Below, one piece after another: positions 1-8,771 of a stretch of 64,000 nt of DNA. Below the pieces are notes generated by a model. It was not told where the DNA came from. It worked only from the letters and a program-made list of their open reading frames with translations, and did not search any database. The position numbers were made by a program, and so were the translations under genes. Positions within the stretch are counted from its first letter, which is position 1. Each line of letters opens with the position of its first letter. This DNA comes from Pontibacter lucknowensis (lineage in GTDB: Bacteria > Bacteroidota > Bacteroidia > Cytophagales > Hymenobacteraceae), in the NCBI RefSeq assembly GCF_900156415.1, contig NZ_FTNM01000006.1, positions 1 through 64,000 on the forward strand. The letters run 5' to 3'.

Positions 1-141
1 AAGCGCCTGCACCAGACCCGCATCTCCGGCCCGAGGCCGGAGGCGGTGCAGATAAAGCTGCCAACTGCCAAAGCCGGGCTCTACTTCCTGCACATCCAGA
101 CGGAACGCGGACTGGTAACTAAAAAGCTGACAGTGCTGTAA
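1..141 (+). CDS. C-terminal tail of a type IX secretion substrate (partial)
   Basis: The open frame enters from the left edge and ends at TAA 139-141. The last 46 codons read as a type A sorting domain: a beta-strand patch QIKLPTAKAGLYFLHIQT followed by a basic short tail, TKKLTVL. In Bacteroidota such C-terminal domains direct proteins through the outer membrane by the type IX secretion system and are then cleaved. The catalytic or adhesive part of the protein lies outside the window, so its function cannot be stated. The stop codon sits inside a 16-bp perfect inverted repeat. Confidence 0.8.
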   Translation, partial: KRLHQTRISGPRPEAVQIKLPTAKAGLYFLHIQTERGLVTKKLTVL

Positions 142-175
142 TAGCACTGTTAAAAGGATATTACAGCACTGTCAG
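127..175. terminator. 16-bp perfect hairpin between convergent genes
   Basis: Bases 127-142 and 160-175 are perfect reverse complements (CTGACAGTGCTGTAAT) with a 17-nt loop. The left arm contains the stop codon of the upstream gene. There is no long T run, so it may be a bidirectional terminator or an mRNA 3'-end stabiliser between the convergent genes ending at 141 and 189. Confidence 0.6.
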
Positions 176-188
176 CCTGATGGAAATA

Positions 189-383
189 CTAAGTGGCTTT
201 GCTTTGCTCGTCTTCCAACGATTTGATTGCATCGTAAAGGACAGGACTGGCATCACGCAATTTCTCTATGACGCTGGCCAGGTCGAAAAACTTTTCAGGT
301 TCAACTTCGGAGCTATTGGCGAAAACTTTTAAAAGTGTGTGAAGGATTTGCGTATAATTTTCTTCAAATTTGTCTGAGTACAT
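189..383 (-). CDS. small hypothetical protein, 64 aa
   Basis: I do not recognise this family. It is a soluble, mostly helical, acidic protein starting MYSDKFEENYTQIL, with no membrane segment, cysteine motif or signal peptide. The ATG at 383 is the first in the frame. It is flanked by the hairpin at 127-175 on its 3' side and the hairpin at 453-487 upstream, so it is probably a single-gene unit. A real short gene is likely because of its isolated position and plausible composition, but no function is supported. Confidence 0.55.
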   Translation of the reverse strand: MYSDKFEENYTQILHTLLKVFANSSEVEPEKFFDLASVIEKLRDASPVLYDAIKSLEDEQSKAT

Positions 384-452
384 AGGTAAGTGGCTAAAAG
401 TTTACATATCAACAAGATACAAATCACACCTTAAAATAATTCGATTGCAACC

Positions 453-487
453 AAAAAAAGCGCCGTACATTCCTGCACGGCGCTTTT
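453..487 (-). terminator. rho-independent terminator of the GH97 gene
   Basis: The stem AGCGCCGT (459-466) pairs with ACGGCGCT (477-484) and is flanked by A and T runs on both sides, so it can act in both directions. It lies just beyond the stop of the minus-strand glucosidase at 511. Confidence 0.85.
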
Positions 488-510
488 TATATAGTATCAA
501 CTGAATAAGC

Positions 511-2733
<2,223 letters not shown>

Positions 2734-2849
2734 CTACAGGTTTTGAATGATGCATGCAAATTACAATATTCTCCGCTTTATCCCGAGTCGGCCTTTCTAA
2801 CACCTTCTCCCACAGCCCGTATACCTGTTCCAAATACTACTATATTCAC

Positions 2850-3128
2850 ATGGAAATCATTCACGACGAAGAAGACACCCGCTTTTATATTATCCTCGAA
2901 GGTGGTGAGGCTGAGCTTACTTATACCATCACTGACCAGGGACAAATGGACTTCGACCATACCTATGTACCCGAACAACACCGCGGCCAGGGTATAGCCG
3001 ACAAACTGGTAAAGGGAGGACTGGAACATGCCAAGGTGTGCAAATGCCAGATTGTACCGTCCTGTCCCGTTGTGGAAGCCTATGTGAAACGCCACAAAGA
3101 ATACGACGACATCGTGTGTTGGGAGTAG
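2850..3128 (+). CDS. YjdJ-type GNAT acetyltransferase-like protein
   Basis: A 92-aa protein of the short GCN5-related N-acetyltransferase family (COG2388 type). It carries the acetyl-CoA binding signature PEQHRGQGIADKLV at about residues 41-54, followed by the family's typical VPSCPVVEAYVKRHKEY segment near the C terminus. I chose the ATG at 2850 (MEIIHDEEDTRFYI). Upstream in-frame codons read through AT-rich leader sequence unlike the family. Its substrate is unknown. It ends one base before the convergent gene ending at 3130. Confidence 0.85.
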   Translation: MEIIHDEEDTRFYIILEGGEAELTYTITDQGQMDFDHTYVPEQHRGQGIADKLVKGGLEHAKVCKCQIVPSCPVVEAYVKRHKEYDDIVCWE

Positions 3129-3129
3129 C

Positions 3130-3360
3130 TTATACCTGCTGATTTGTATTTTGCGGCCGGAGCAACAACCAAACGATTAAACCAACTGGCCATACCATGA
3201 ACAGGACCATCAGGGCCACCAGCCAGGGGGATTTGCCTCTTCGGCGGGCATCGCTATAGGACCAGACCACACTCCACACCACAAATACCAAGAACACGAT
3301 ACCGATCAGGATACCAATCAGACCCAAGCCTGTGAAGAATGATGAAAAACTGTGCTCCAT
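3130..3360 (-). CDS. small membrane protein with two transmembrane helices
   Basis: A 76-aa protein with two hydrophobic segments, about residues 10-33 and 45-67, separated by a positively charged loop (SDARRRGKSPW). The arrangement resembles PLDc_N-like short inner membrane proteins, in which a cytoplasmic basic loop joins two helices, but I would not assign a function. It is convergent with the acetyltransferase-like gene, with only one base between the two stops. Confidence 0.6.
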   Translation of the reverse strand: MEHSFSSFFTGLGLIGILIGIVFLVFVVWSVVWSYSDARRRGKSPWLVALMVLFMVWPVGLIVWLLLRPQNTNQQV

Positions 3361-3501
3361 AATTGTCTACATCAAATCATTATAACGCAGGCTTTATCCT
3401 CTGGTTGAGATACATCTGTACCCCGCGGCGCATTCTCCCGTACATGAACCATTAATACGACACGACCGGCTTTAGGCCGAATTGCAGAAAAACCGACAAA
3501 A

Positions 3502-5112
3502 ATGAAAGACGAGAATCAGAAATACCTGTGGTGGCAGGAGGGCGTAATATATCAGATCTACCCACGATCTTACCAGGACAGTGACGGCGATGGTGTAGGC
3601 GATCTGCAGGGCATCATCCAGCGACTGGACCACATCAAGTCGCTGGGCATGACAGCTATCTGGATCTCTCCCATCTTTTCTTCCCCCATGGCTGACTTCG
3701 GCTATGACATTTCTGACTACTGCGACATCCATCCGCTATTCGGTACCATGGAGGATTTTGACGAGCTGCTGCAGGCGGTACACGACCGGGGCATGAAGTT
3801 GATCCTCGACCTGGTGCCCAACCATACCTCCAACGAACACCCCTGGTTCAAGGAGTCCCGCTCCTCCAAAGACAACCCGAAGCGCGACTGGTACATTTGG
3901 GAAGATGCGAAAGAAGATGGTTCCGAGCCGAACAACTGGCTCAGTGTGTTTGGTGGCAGTGCCTGGGAGTGGGACGAAAAAACGCAACAGTATTATTACC
4001 ATGCTTTCCTAAAAGAGCAGCCAGACCTGAACTGGCGCAATCCGGAGGTGCAGGAGGCCATGATGAACGTGATGCGCTTCTGGCTCGACAAGGGGGTGGA
4101 CGGCTTCCGGGTGGACGTGATGTGGCACATGATCAAAGATGACCAGTTACGCGACAACCCCACCAATCCGAATTATAAATCACACCAGGCAACATACGAA
4201 AAGCTGATTCCGGCCTACTCCACCGATCAACCGGAAGTGCACGACATTGTGCACATGATGCGCAAAGTGCTCGACAGCTACGACGAACGCATGATGATCG
4301 GCGAGATCTACCTGCCCATCCACAAGCTGATGACCTACTACGGCACAGACAAAAACGGAGCGCACCTGCCCTTCAACTTTCTGCTGCTCTCCACCGACTG
4401 GGATGCGGGAGAAATCGCCTCCAACATCAATCAGTACGAGGCTGCACTGCCGGAAGGCGGGTGGCCAAACTGGGTGCTCGGCAACCACGACCAGTCACGT
4501 ATCTCCAGTCGTGTGGGCCAGGACCAGGCACGGGTAGCGGCGATGTTGCTTTTGACCCTACGCGGTACTCCCACCATCTATTATGGAGATGAGATAGGCA
4601 TGCGCGACGTGCCTATACCTGAGGAGGAGGTACAGGATCCACAGGGTCTCAATATGCCCGGACTCAACCTGAGCCGAGACCCGCAGCGCACCCCCATGCA
4701 GTGGGACGACAGTGAAAATGCCGGATTCAGTCCATCTAAACCATGGTTGCCATTGCCAGCGGACTACCGTCGGGTGAATGTAAAGGCACAGTCTGACGAC
4801 CACGGCTCCATGCTGGCACTGCACCAGCGGTTGCTGAACCTCCGTCAGGAAGAAGATGCCCTGCGTATCGGTCATTATAAGCCGATGGAGGCCCAGAAAC
4901 CGCTGCTGGCTTATATGCGCTATACCTCTAACACCCGCTTTCTGATACTGCTGAACCTGAGCCACAAAACGTGTCATTTCCACCCGGAGCACTTCCAGTT
5001 CGAGGGAACCATTGAAATAGACACGCTGCCAGAGCGGGAAGGCACTGAGGTGAAAGACAAGATAAGCCTGAGCGGCGACGAGGGGATGGTGATCAGGTTA
5101 AAGCATCTGTGA
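3502..5112 (+). CDS. GH13 alpha-glucosidase (oligo-1,6-glucosidase type)
   Basis: A 536-aa cytoplasmic enzyme without a signal peptide, expected to release glucose from short malto- or isomalto-oligosaccharides. The conserved GH13 blocks are all present: DLVPNH at 103-108, GFRVDV with the nucleophile D205, GEIYL with the acid/base E268, and GNHDQ with D330. The catalytic barrel is followed by a short C-terminal beta domain (about 440-536). It probably works downstream of the exported GH97 enzyme at 511-2679, giving a two-step starch-sugar breakdown, although the two genes are divergent and not one operon. The exact subfamily and linkage specificity cannot be fixed by eye. Confidence 0.93.
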   Translation: MKDENQKYLWWQEGVIYQIYPRSYQDSDGDGVGDLQGIIQRLDHIKSLGMTAIWISPIFSSPMADFGYDISDYCDIHPLFGTMEDFDELLQAVHDRGMKLILDLVPNHTSNEHPWFKESRSSKDNPKRDWYIWEDAKEDGSEPNNWLSVFGGSAWEWDEKTQQYYYHAFLKEQPDLNWRNPEVQEAMMNVMRFWLDKGVDGFRVDVMWHMIKDDQLRDNPTNPNYKSHQATYEKLIPAYSTDQPEVHDIVHMMRKVLDSYDERMMIGEIYLPIHKLMTYYGTDKNGAHLPFNFLLLSTDWDAGEIASNINQYEAALPEGGWPNWVLGNHDQSRISSRVGQDQARVAAMLLLTLRGTPTIYYGDEIGMRDVPIPEEEVQDPQGLNMPGLNLSRDPQRTPMQWDDSENAGFSPSKPWLPLPADYRRVNVKAQSDDHGSMLALHQRLLNLRQEEDALRIGHYKPMEAQKPLLAYMRYTSNTRFLILLNLSHKTCHFHPEHFQFEGTIEIDTLPEREGTEVKDKISLSGDEGMVIRLKHL

Positions 5113-5138
5113 TATTGGCTACATCAGACTATTATCTA

Positions 5139-5192
5139 GCCCTCGCTCGCCTCTGGCGAGTGTGAGCTATCGGGCGGCCTCTGGCCGCTTTG
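5139..5192 (+). repeat. left REP-like element of the transposase remnant
   Basis: Two short hairpins in tandem: CTCGCC-TCT-GGCGAG at 5146-5160 and GCGGCC-TCT-GGCCGC at 5174-5188, joined by the linker TGTGAGCTATCGG. An inverted copy lies at 5504-5557 on the other side of the dead transposase gene. Such paired hairpins are the usual partners of RAYT transposases. Confidence 0.8.
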
Positions 5193-5230
5193 GTTATTTC
5201 TGGCGTAAGGTTTACAAGAAATAGTTAAGC

Positions 5231-5503
5231 ATGAGTGAATACCGCAAAACAGAACAAGGTGAATTATACTTTGTAACACTAACAGTAGTAGGCTGGGTTA
5301 ACGTCTTTACGAGGCAGAATAGCGACTACCACTTCTGAACTTATACAAACCACCCTACGTCATTACGAACGAACGCTGTCATAGAACAGAAGGTCAATTA
5401 CATTCATCAAAACCCCGTGAGAGCTGGACTGGTTTCTGAACCTGAGCACTATATTTACTCTAGCGCAAATGAGTTTAGCCCTTTAGCAGTTAGTAAATTA
5501 TAG
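5231..5503 (+). pseudogene. REP-associated tyrosine transposase remnant (RAYT, IS200-like)
   Basis: The frame starting at ATG 5231 gives the N terminus of a Y1-type transposase (MSEYRKTEQGELYFVTLT). It stops at TGA 5336-5338. After that stop, in the same frame, the C terminus resumes with EQKVNYIHQNPVRAGLV and ends SPLAVSKL at TAG 5501-5503. The central third of the family is missing, including the His-hydrophobic-His metal motif. The gene is therefore inactivated by an internal deletion. RAYTs are thought to mobilise the REP hairpins that flank them, and both flanking REPs are present here. Confidence 0.85.
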
Positions 5504-5557
5504 TTAGCGGCCAGAGGCCATCCGGTAGCTCACACTCGCGGGACGCGAGCGAGGGCG
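5504..5557 (-). repeat. right REP-like element (inverted copy)
   Basis: Read on the minus strand this matches the left element. Hairpin one is CTCGCG-TCC-CGCGAG instead of CTCGCC-TCT-GGCGAG, so the loop-closing pair has changed on both sides. The linker TGTGAGCTACCGG is conserved. Hairpin two keeps the GGCC-TCT-GGCC core but loses its outer pairs. Confidence 0.8.
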
Positions 5558-5645
5558 AAAATGACAATAATAGAGGCAACAAATTACCTCCACCACATGC
5601 TGCTTTAACTTTCATGAACACTAAACCTATACCTATATCAAAATT

Positions 5646-5669
5646 TTAGTTCTGTAAATTATGAACTAA
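5646..5669. promoter_or_regulatory. operator-like inverted repeat upstream of the GbsR-type regulator
   Basis: TTAGTTC (5646-5652) and GAACTAA (5663-5669) form a perfect inverted repeat with a 10-nt spacer. It lies just upstream of the -7 element at 5683. A nearly identical repeat with the same spacing lies before the tolC gene at 6198-6221. A winged-helix dimer encoded by the gene between them would fit this size (inference). Confidence 0.6.
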
Positions 5670-5682
5670 TGAAACTAAGCAT

Positions 5683-5690
5683 TACCTTTG
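5683..5690 (+). promoter_or_regulatory. Bacteroidota -7 promoter element for the regulator gene
   Basis: TACCTTTG matches the TAnnTTTG consensus of the primary Bacteroidota sigma factor and lies 33 bases before the start codon at 5723. A clear TTTG -33 box is not visible; that space is taken by the inverted repeat at 5646-5669. Confidence 0.55.
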
Positions 5691-5722
5691 CATCGTTAAA
5701 GCTATAAAAGAAAGGTAATATC

Positions 5723-6184
5723 ATGACTCTTAGCGAAGAACAGCGTAGCTTAATTGAGGAATTTGGCATCTATCAGGAGAACAACGGTTTCCAGCCTGCT
5801 GTGGCGCGGGTGATGGGGCTGCTGCTTGTTTCTGATCGTCCTGAGCTCACGTTCGACGAGATCAGCGAAACCCTCAGCATCAGCAAAAGCGCGACCAGCA
5901 ACTCGCTGAACATGCTCCTGAACACAGGACACATCGAATACACCACCTTCTCCGGAGACCGAAAACGTTATTTCCGCATCAAGTCCTCCAACTGGCGTGA
6001 GTTGTTTGCCAAGAAGATGGAAGATCTGAGTTATCTCAACTCACTTCTAAAACGGGTACTGGAAGTCAGAAAACGCGAAAATCCAATTTATGATACAAAG
6101 CTGAATGACTTTATCAGCTTTCTGGATTACATGAAAGCACAAATGCCCCGCCTGATCGACGAATGGGAAAAAAGTAGAGCATAA
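5723..6184 (+). CDS. GbsR/MarR-type transcriptional regulator
   Basis: A 153-aa winged-helix protein. Residues about 25-90 form the DNA-binding domain, with the recognition helix region EISETLSISKSATSNSLNMLLNTGHIEYTTFSGDRKRYFRI. The C-terminal half is helical and probably dimerises. The GbsR family regulates transport genes in response to small molecules. It is the first gene of an efflux locus (tolC, hlyD, RND permease) on the same strand, and two matching inverted repeats flank it. I infer that it represses itself and the pump. The inducing ligand is unknown. Confidence 0.85.
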   Translation: MTLSEEQRSLIEEFGIYQENNGFQPAVARVMGLLLVSDRPELTFDEISETLSISKSATSNSLNMLLNTGHIEYTTFSGDRKRYFRIKSSNWRELFAKKMEDLSYLNSLLKRVLEVRKRENPIYDTKLNDFISFLDYMKAQMPRLIDEWEKSRA

Positions 6185-6197
6185 TTTTTTTAGTTTT

Positions 6198-6221
6198 TAA
6201 GTTCACAATTTTCAGAACTAA
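6198..6221. promoter_or_regulatory. second operator-like inverted repeat, upstream of tolC
   Basis: TAAGTTC (6198-6204) and GAACTAA (6215-6221) are separated by 10 nt. This matches the site at 5646-5669 except for one base in the left arm. It lies in the 68-nt gap between the regulator and the outer membrane efflux gene. Confidence 0.6.
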
Positions 6222-6252
6222 CTACTTATATCTAAACATAATAAACAAAAAC

Positions 6253-7605
6253 GTGAAAATCAAATATTTAGTAGTCGGATTGGCCATGCTTTTCGTGAAG
6301 CCGGTTGTGGCGCAGGAGAAGCCCGATGTGCAGACGCTGAGTCTGCAGGAGGCCATCACGTATGCGCTGGAGCATAACGAGGACATGCAAAAGGCCTCTT
6401 ACGACCAACTGAGCGCCAAGTACATGGTCAAAGAGGCCAAGAGCAACGGACTGCCGCAGGTGAACGGCTTTGGTAACTTCAACATGTATCCGGCTATACC
6501 GGTGCAGGTGATCCCGAACGTGTTTGAGGGAAAGCCTGATGAGATGATTCCGGTGCAGTTTGGTACCAAGTACAATGCATCGGCAGGTATACAGCTTCAG
6601 CAGTTGCTGTTCAACCAGTCATACTTTGTAGGCCTGAAAGCAGCCAAGAGCAGCGAGGACCTGTACCGTCTGCGCAAGGCCATGACTGAAGAAGAAGTCA
6701 TGTATAACGTGAGCTCTTCTTACTTCCAGATCCTGCAGACGAAAGAACAGTTTGAGATCATCAACGCCAACCTGGCCCGACTGGATCAGCTGGGCAAGAT
6801 CCTGCAGCTGCAGTACGAAAATGACCTGGCCCGCAAGGTGGACGTGAACCGCATCAAAGTGAACAAAACCAACCTGGAGACCCAGCTGCAAACGCTGACC
6901 AGTGCGCTGGACCAGCAAATGAATATCCTGAAGTTTTTCATGGGTATGCCGCTGGAAGAAGGCATCGCTTTGACAGACGCCACTATTACACTCGATACCG
7001 GAGCCGCGGCTTTCAACAGCAGCAAGGACCTGGTGCAGGGACAGACGCAGCTGCAGTTGCTGAACAAGCAGACCGAGCTGACGGAACTCCAAAAGCAGAA
7101 CATCAAGGCGGGCTACTACCCTACCCTGTCTGCCACGGGTACATTCCAGTACAATGCCATGCGCAAGGAGTTTAACTTCTTCGATAATAACCAGCCATGG
7201 TTCAGCACAGGCATCATCGGCCTGCAACTCAACATCCCGATCTTCGATGGTATGCGCAAGCACTCGCAGGTGAAGCAGACAGAGTACACGCTGAAGTCGC
7301 TGGAAGCTGATCGCCAGAAATTGACCAAGAACCTGGAGGTGGCGCTGGAGAACTCCATCAGCCAGTTGCAGAACAGCTCCGCCTCAATTGCGGCGCAGGA
7401 GCAGAATGTGGCGCTGGCGCAGGAGGTATACGACACCACGAATGATCTTTACAAAGAAGGCATCTCGCCGCTGACCGACCTGCTTGAAGCGGAGGTAAGT
7501 CTGCGCGAAGCCAAAACAAATCTGAACAACGAAATGCTGAAGTACCAGCTGGCCCAACTCGGCTATCTGAAAGCTACCGGCGACCTAAACTCATTAATTA
7601 AATAA
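6253..7605 (+). CDS. TolC-family outer membrane efflux protein
   Basis: A 450-aa outer membrane channel of a tripartite efflux pump. A signal peptide (MKIKYLVVGLAMLFVKPVVAQ) precedes two repeats of the OEP fold, about residues 30-220 and 240-445, rich in long coiled-coil helices with many Gln, Leu and Asn residues. The start is GTG at 6253; no ATG precedes the signal peptide in frame. It is followed after 17 nt by the adaptor gene. The likely control is the operator-like repeat at 6198-6221. The substrate of the pump cannot be read from this protein. Confidence 0.92.
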   Translation: MKIKYLVVGLAMLFVKPVVAQEKPDVQTLSLQEAITYALEHNEDMQKASYDQLSAKYMVKEAKSNGLPQVNGFGNFNMYPAIPVQVIPNVFEGKPDEMIPVQFGTKYNASAGIQLQQLLFNQSYFVGLKAAKSSEDLYRLRKAMTEEEVMYNVSSSYFQILQTKEQFEIINANLARLDQLGKILQLQYENDLARKVDVNRIKVNKTNLETQLQTLTSALDQQMNILKFFMGMPLEEGIALTDATITLDTGAAAFNSSKDLVQGQTQLQLLNKQTELTELQKQNIKAGYYPTLSATGTFQYNAMRKEFNFFDNNQPWFSTGIIGLQLNIPIFDGMRKHSQVKQTEYTLKSLEADRQKLTKNLEVALENSISQLQNSSASIAAQEQNVALAQEVYDTTNDLYKEGISPLTDLLEAEVSLREAKTNLNNEMLKYQLAQLGYLKATGDLNSLIK

Positions 7606-7622
7606 GCATCACAAAGAACAAA

Positions 7623-8678
7623 ATGAAAAAGCTGATTTATATCGTAGTCGTTATCGCGATTCTGGGCGCTATAGGCTTTAAGCTGATGAGCAACAAAGAG
7701 CAAATGGCCGCCAATGCCGCCGTAGCCTCCATCAAGAGCGAAGCTATACCTGTGACCATTACCGAAGTAGTTTCTGCTAAACTGGACAAGTCCTTTACGG
7801 CACAGGGCAACTTCGCCCCAATCCAGAGTCTGACACTGCTGTCTGAAACACAAGGCCAGATCAAGAGCGTGCTCAAGCGCAAAGGTGACAAAGTGAAAGC
7901 TGGCGAACTGCTGGCACAGGTAGAGAGCAACACCATGGCTGCCGACCTGGCCACCGCTCAGACAAATGCTGAAAAGGCCAAGCGTGACCTGGAGCGTTTC
8001 GAGAACCTGGCTGCCGGCGATGCTATCACGAAGCGTCAGCTGGAGGATGCCCGACTGAATGCCAAGTCAACGGAAGCGCAATTGGTAGCTGCCCGTCAGC
8101 GTCTGACCAAGACGCGCATCACCGCCCCTATCAGCGGCGAGATCAACGAGATTTATGTGGAAGTTGGTTCTTACCTGAACCCGGGCACGAAACTGTATGA
8201 CATCGTGAACGTGGACAAACTGAAACTGAAAGTGAAAGCCTCTGAAAGCGAAGTACTGCTGATCAACAAAGGCGACAAGGTAAAAGTGAAAGCTGATGCC
8301 GGATCAGGCCAGGAGTATGAAGGCACTGTTACGGCCATCGCCGCGCAGGCTGATGCAACCCTGAAGTTTGACGTGGAAGTGGAAGTGAAAAATGCCGCTA
8401 ACAACAACCTGAGAGCCGGTATGTATGGCACTGCTTTCTTCGACGTAGCCGACCAGCGTGACGCCATGCTGTTGCCGCGTGAGGCAATCGTAGGCAGCAT
8501 CCAGAACCCACTGGTGTATGTGGTGAAGGACGGTCAGGCCAGTCAGCGTCCGGTGCGTGTAGGCGTGGTAACGCAGGATAAAGTAGAGATCCTGGAAGGC
8601 GTGCAGCCTGGCGAGCAGATCGTGCAAAGCGGCCAGATCAACCTGCGTGAAGGCATGAAAGTAACGGTGCTGAAATAG
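7623..8678 (+). CDS. HlyD-family periplasmic adaptor of an RND efflux pump
   Basis: A 351-aa membrane fusion protein. It has an N-terminal membrane anchor (about residues 4-22), a lipoyl/barrel-sandwich half around 65-95 and 160-190, an alpha-helical hairpin (about 100-155), a beta-barrel domain (about 200-270) and a C-terminal membrane-proximal domain. It links the inner membrane permease at 8772 to the TolC-type channel at 6253. The REP-like hairpin at 8711 lies between this gene and the permease gene. Confidence 0.92.
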   Translation: MKKLIYIVVVIAILGAIGFKLMSNKEQMAANAAVASIKSEAIPVTITEVVSAKLDKSFTAQGNFAPIQSLTLLSETQGQIKSVLKRKGDKVKAGELLAQVESNTMAADLATAQTNAEKAKRDLERFENLAAGDAITKRQLEDARLNAKSTEAQLVAARQRLTKTRITAPISGEINEIYVEVGSYLNPGTKLYDIVNVDKLKLKVKASESEVLLINKGDKVKVKADAGSGQEYEGTVTAIAAQADATLKFDVEVEVKNAANNNLRAGMYGTAFFDVADQRDAMLLPREAIVGSIQNPLVYVVKDGQASQRPVRVGVVTQDKVEILEGVQPGEQIVQSGQINLREGMKVTVLK

Positions 8679-8710
8679 TAAGCAATTGGCGCGAGTCGAA
8701 GATTGATGAT

Positions 8711-8733
8711 GGCGCGAGCGTCCACGCTCGTGT
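8711..8733 (+). repeat. REP-like hairpin inside the efflux operon
   Basis: CGAGCG (8715-8720), loop TCCA and CGCTCG (8725-8730) form a perfect stem, extended by G-U and C-G pairs outward. A partial copy of its foot, GGCGCGAG, occurs at 8688-8695. It sits in the 93-nt gap between the adaptor and permease genes. Confidence 0.6.
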
Positions 8734-8771
8734 CTACTATCGAATTACTTCTTTCTTAAGAACATTTAGAA

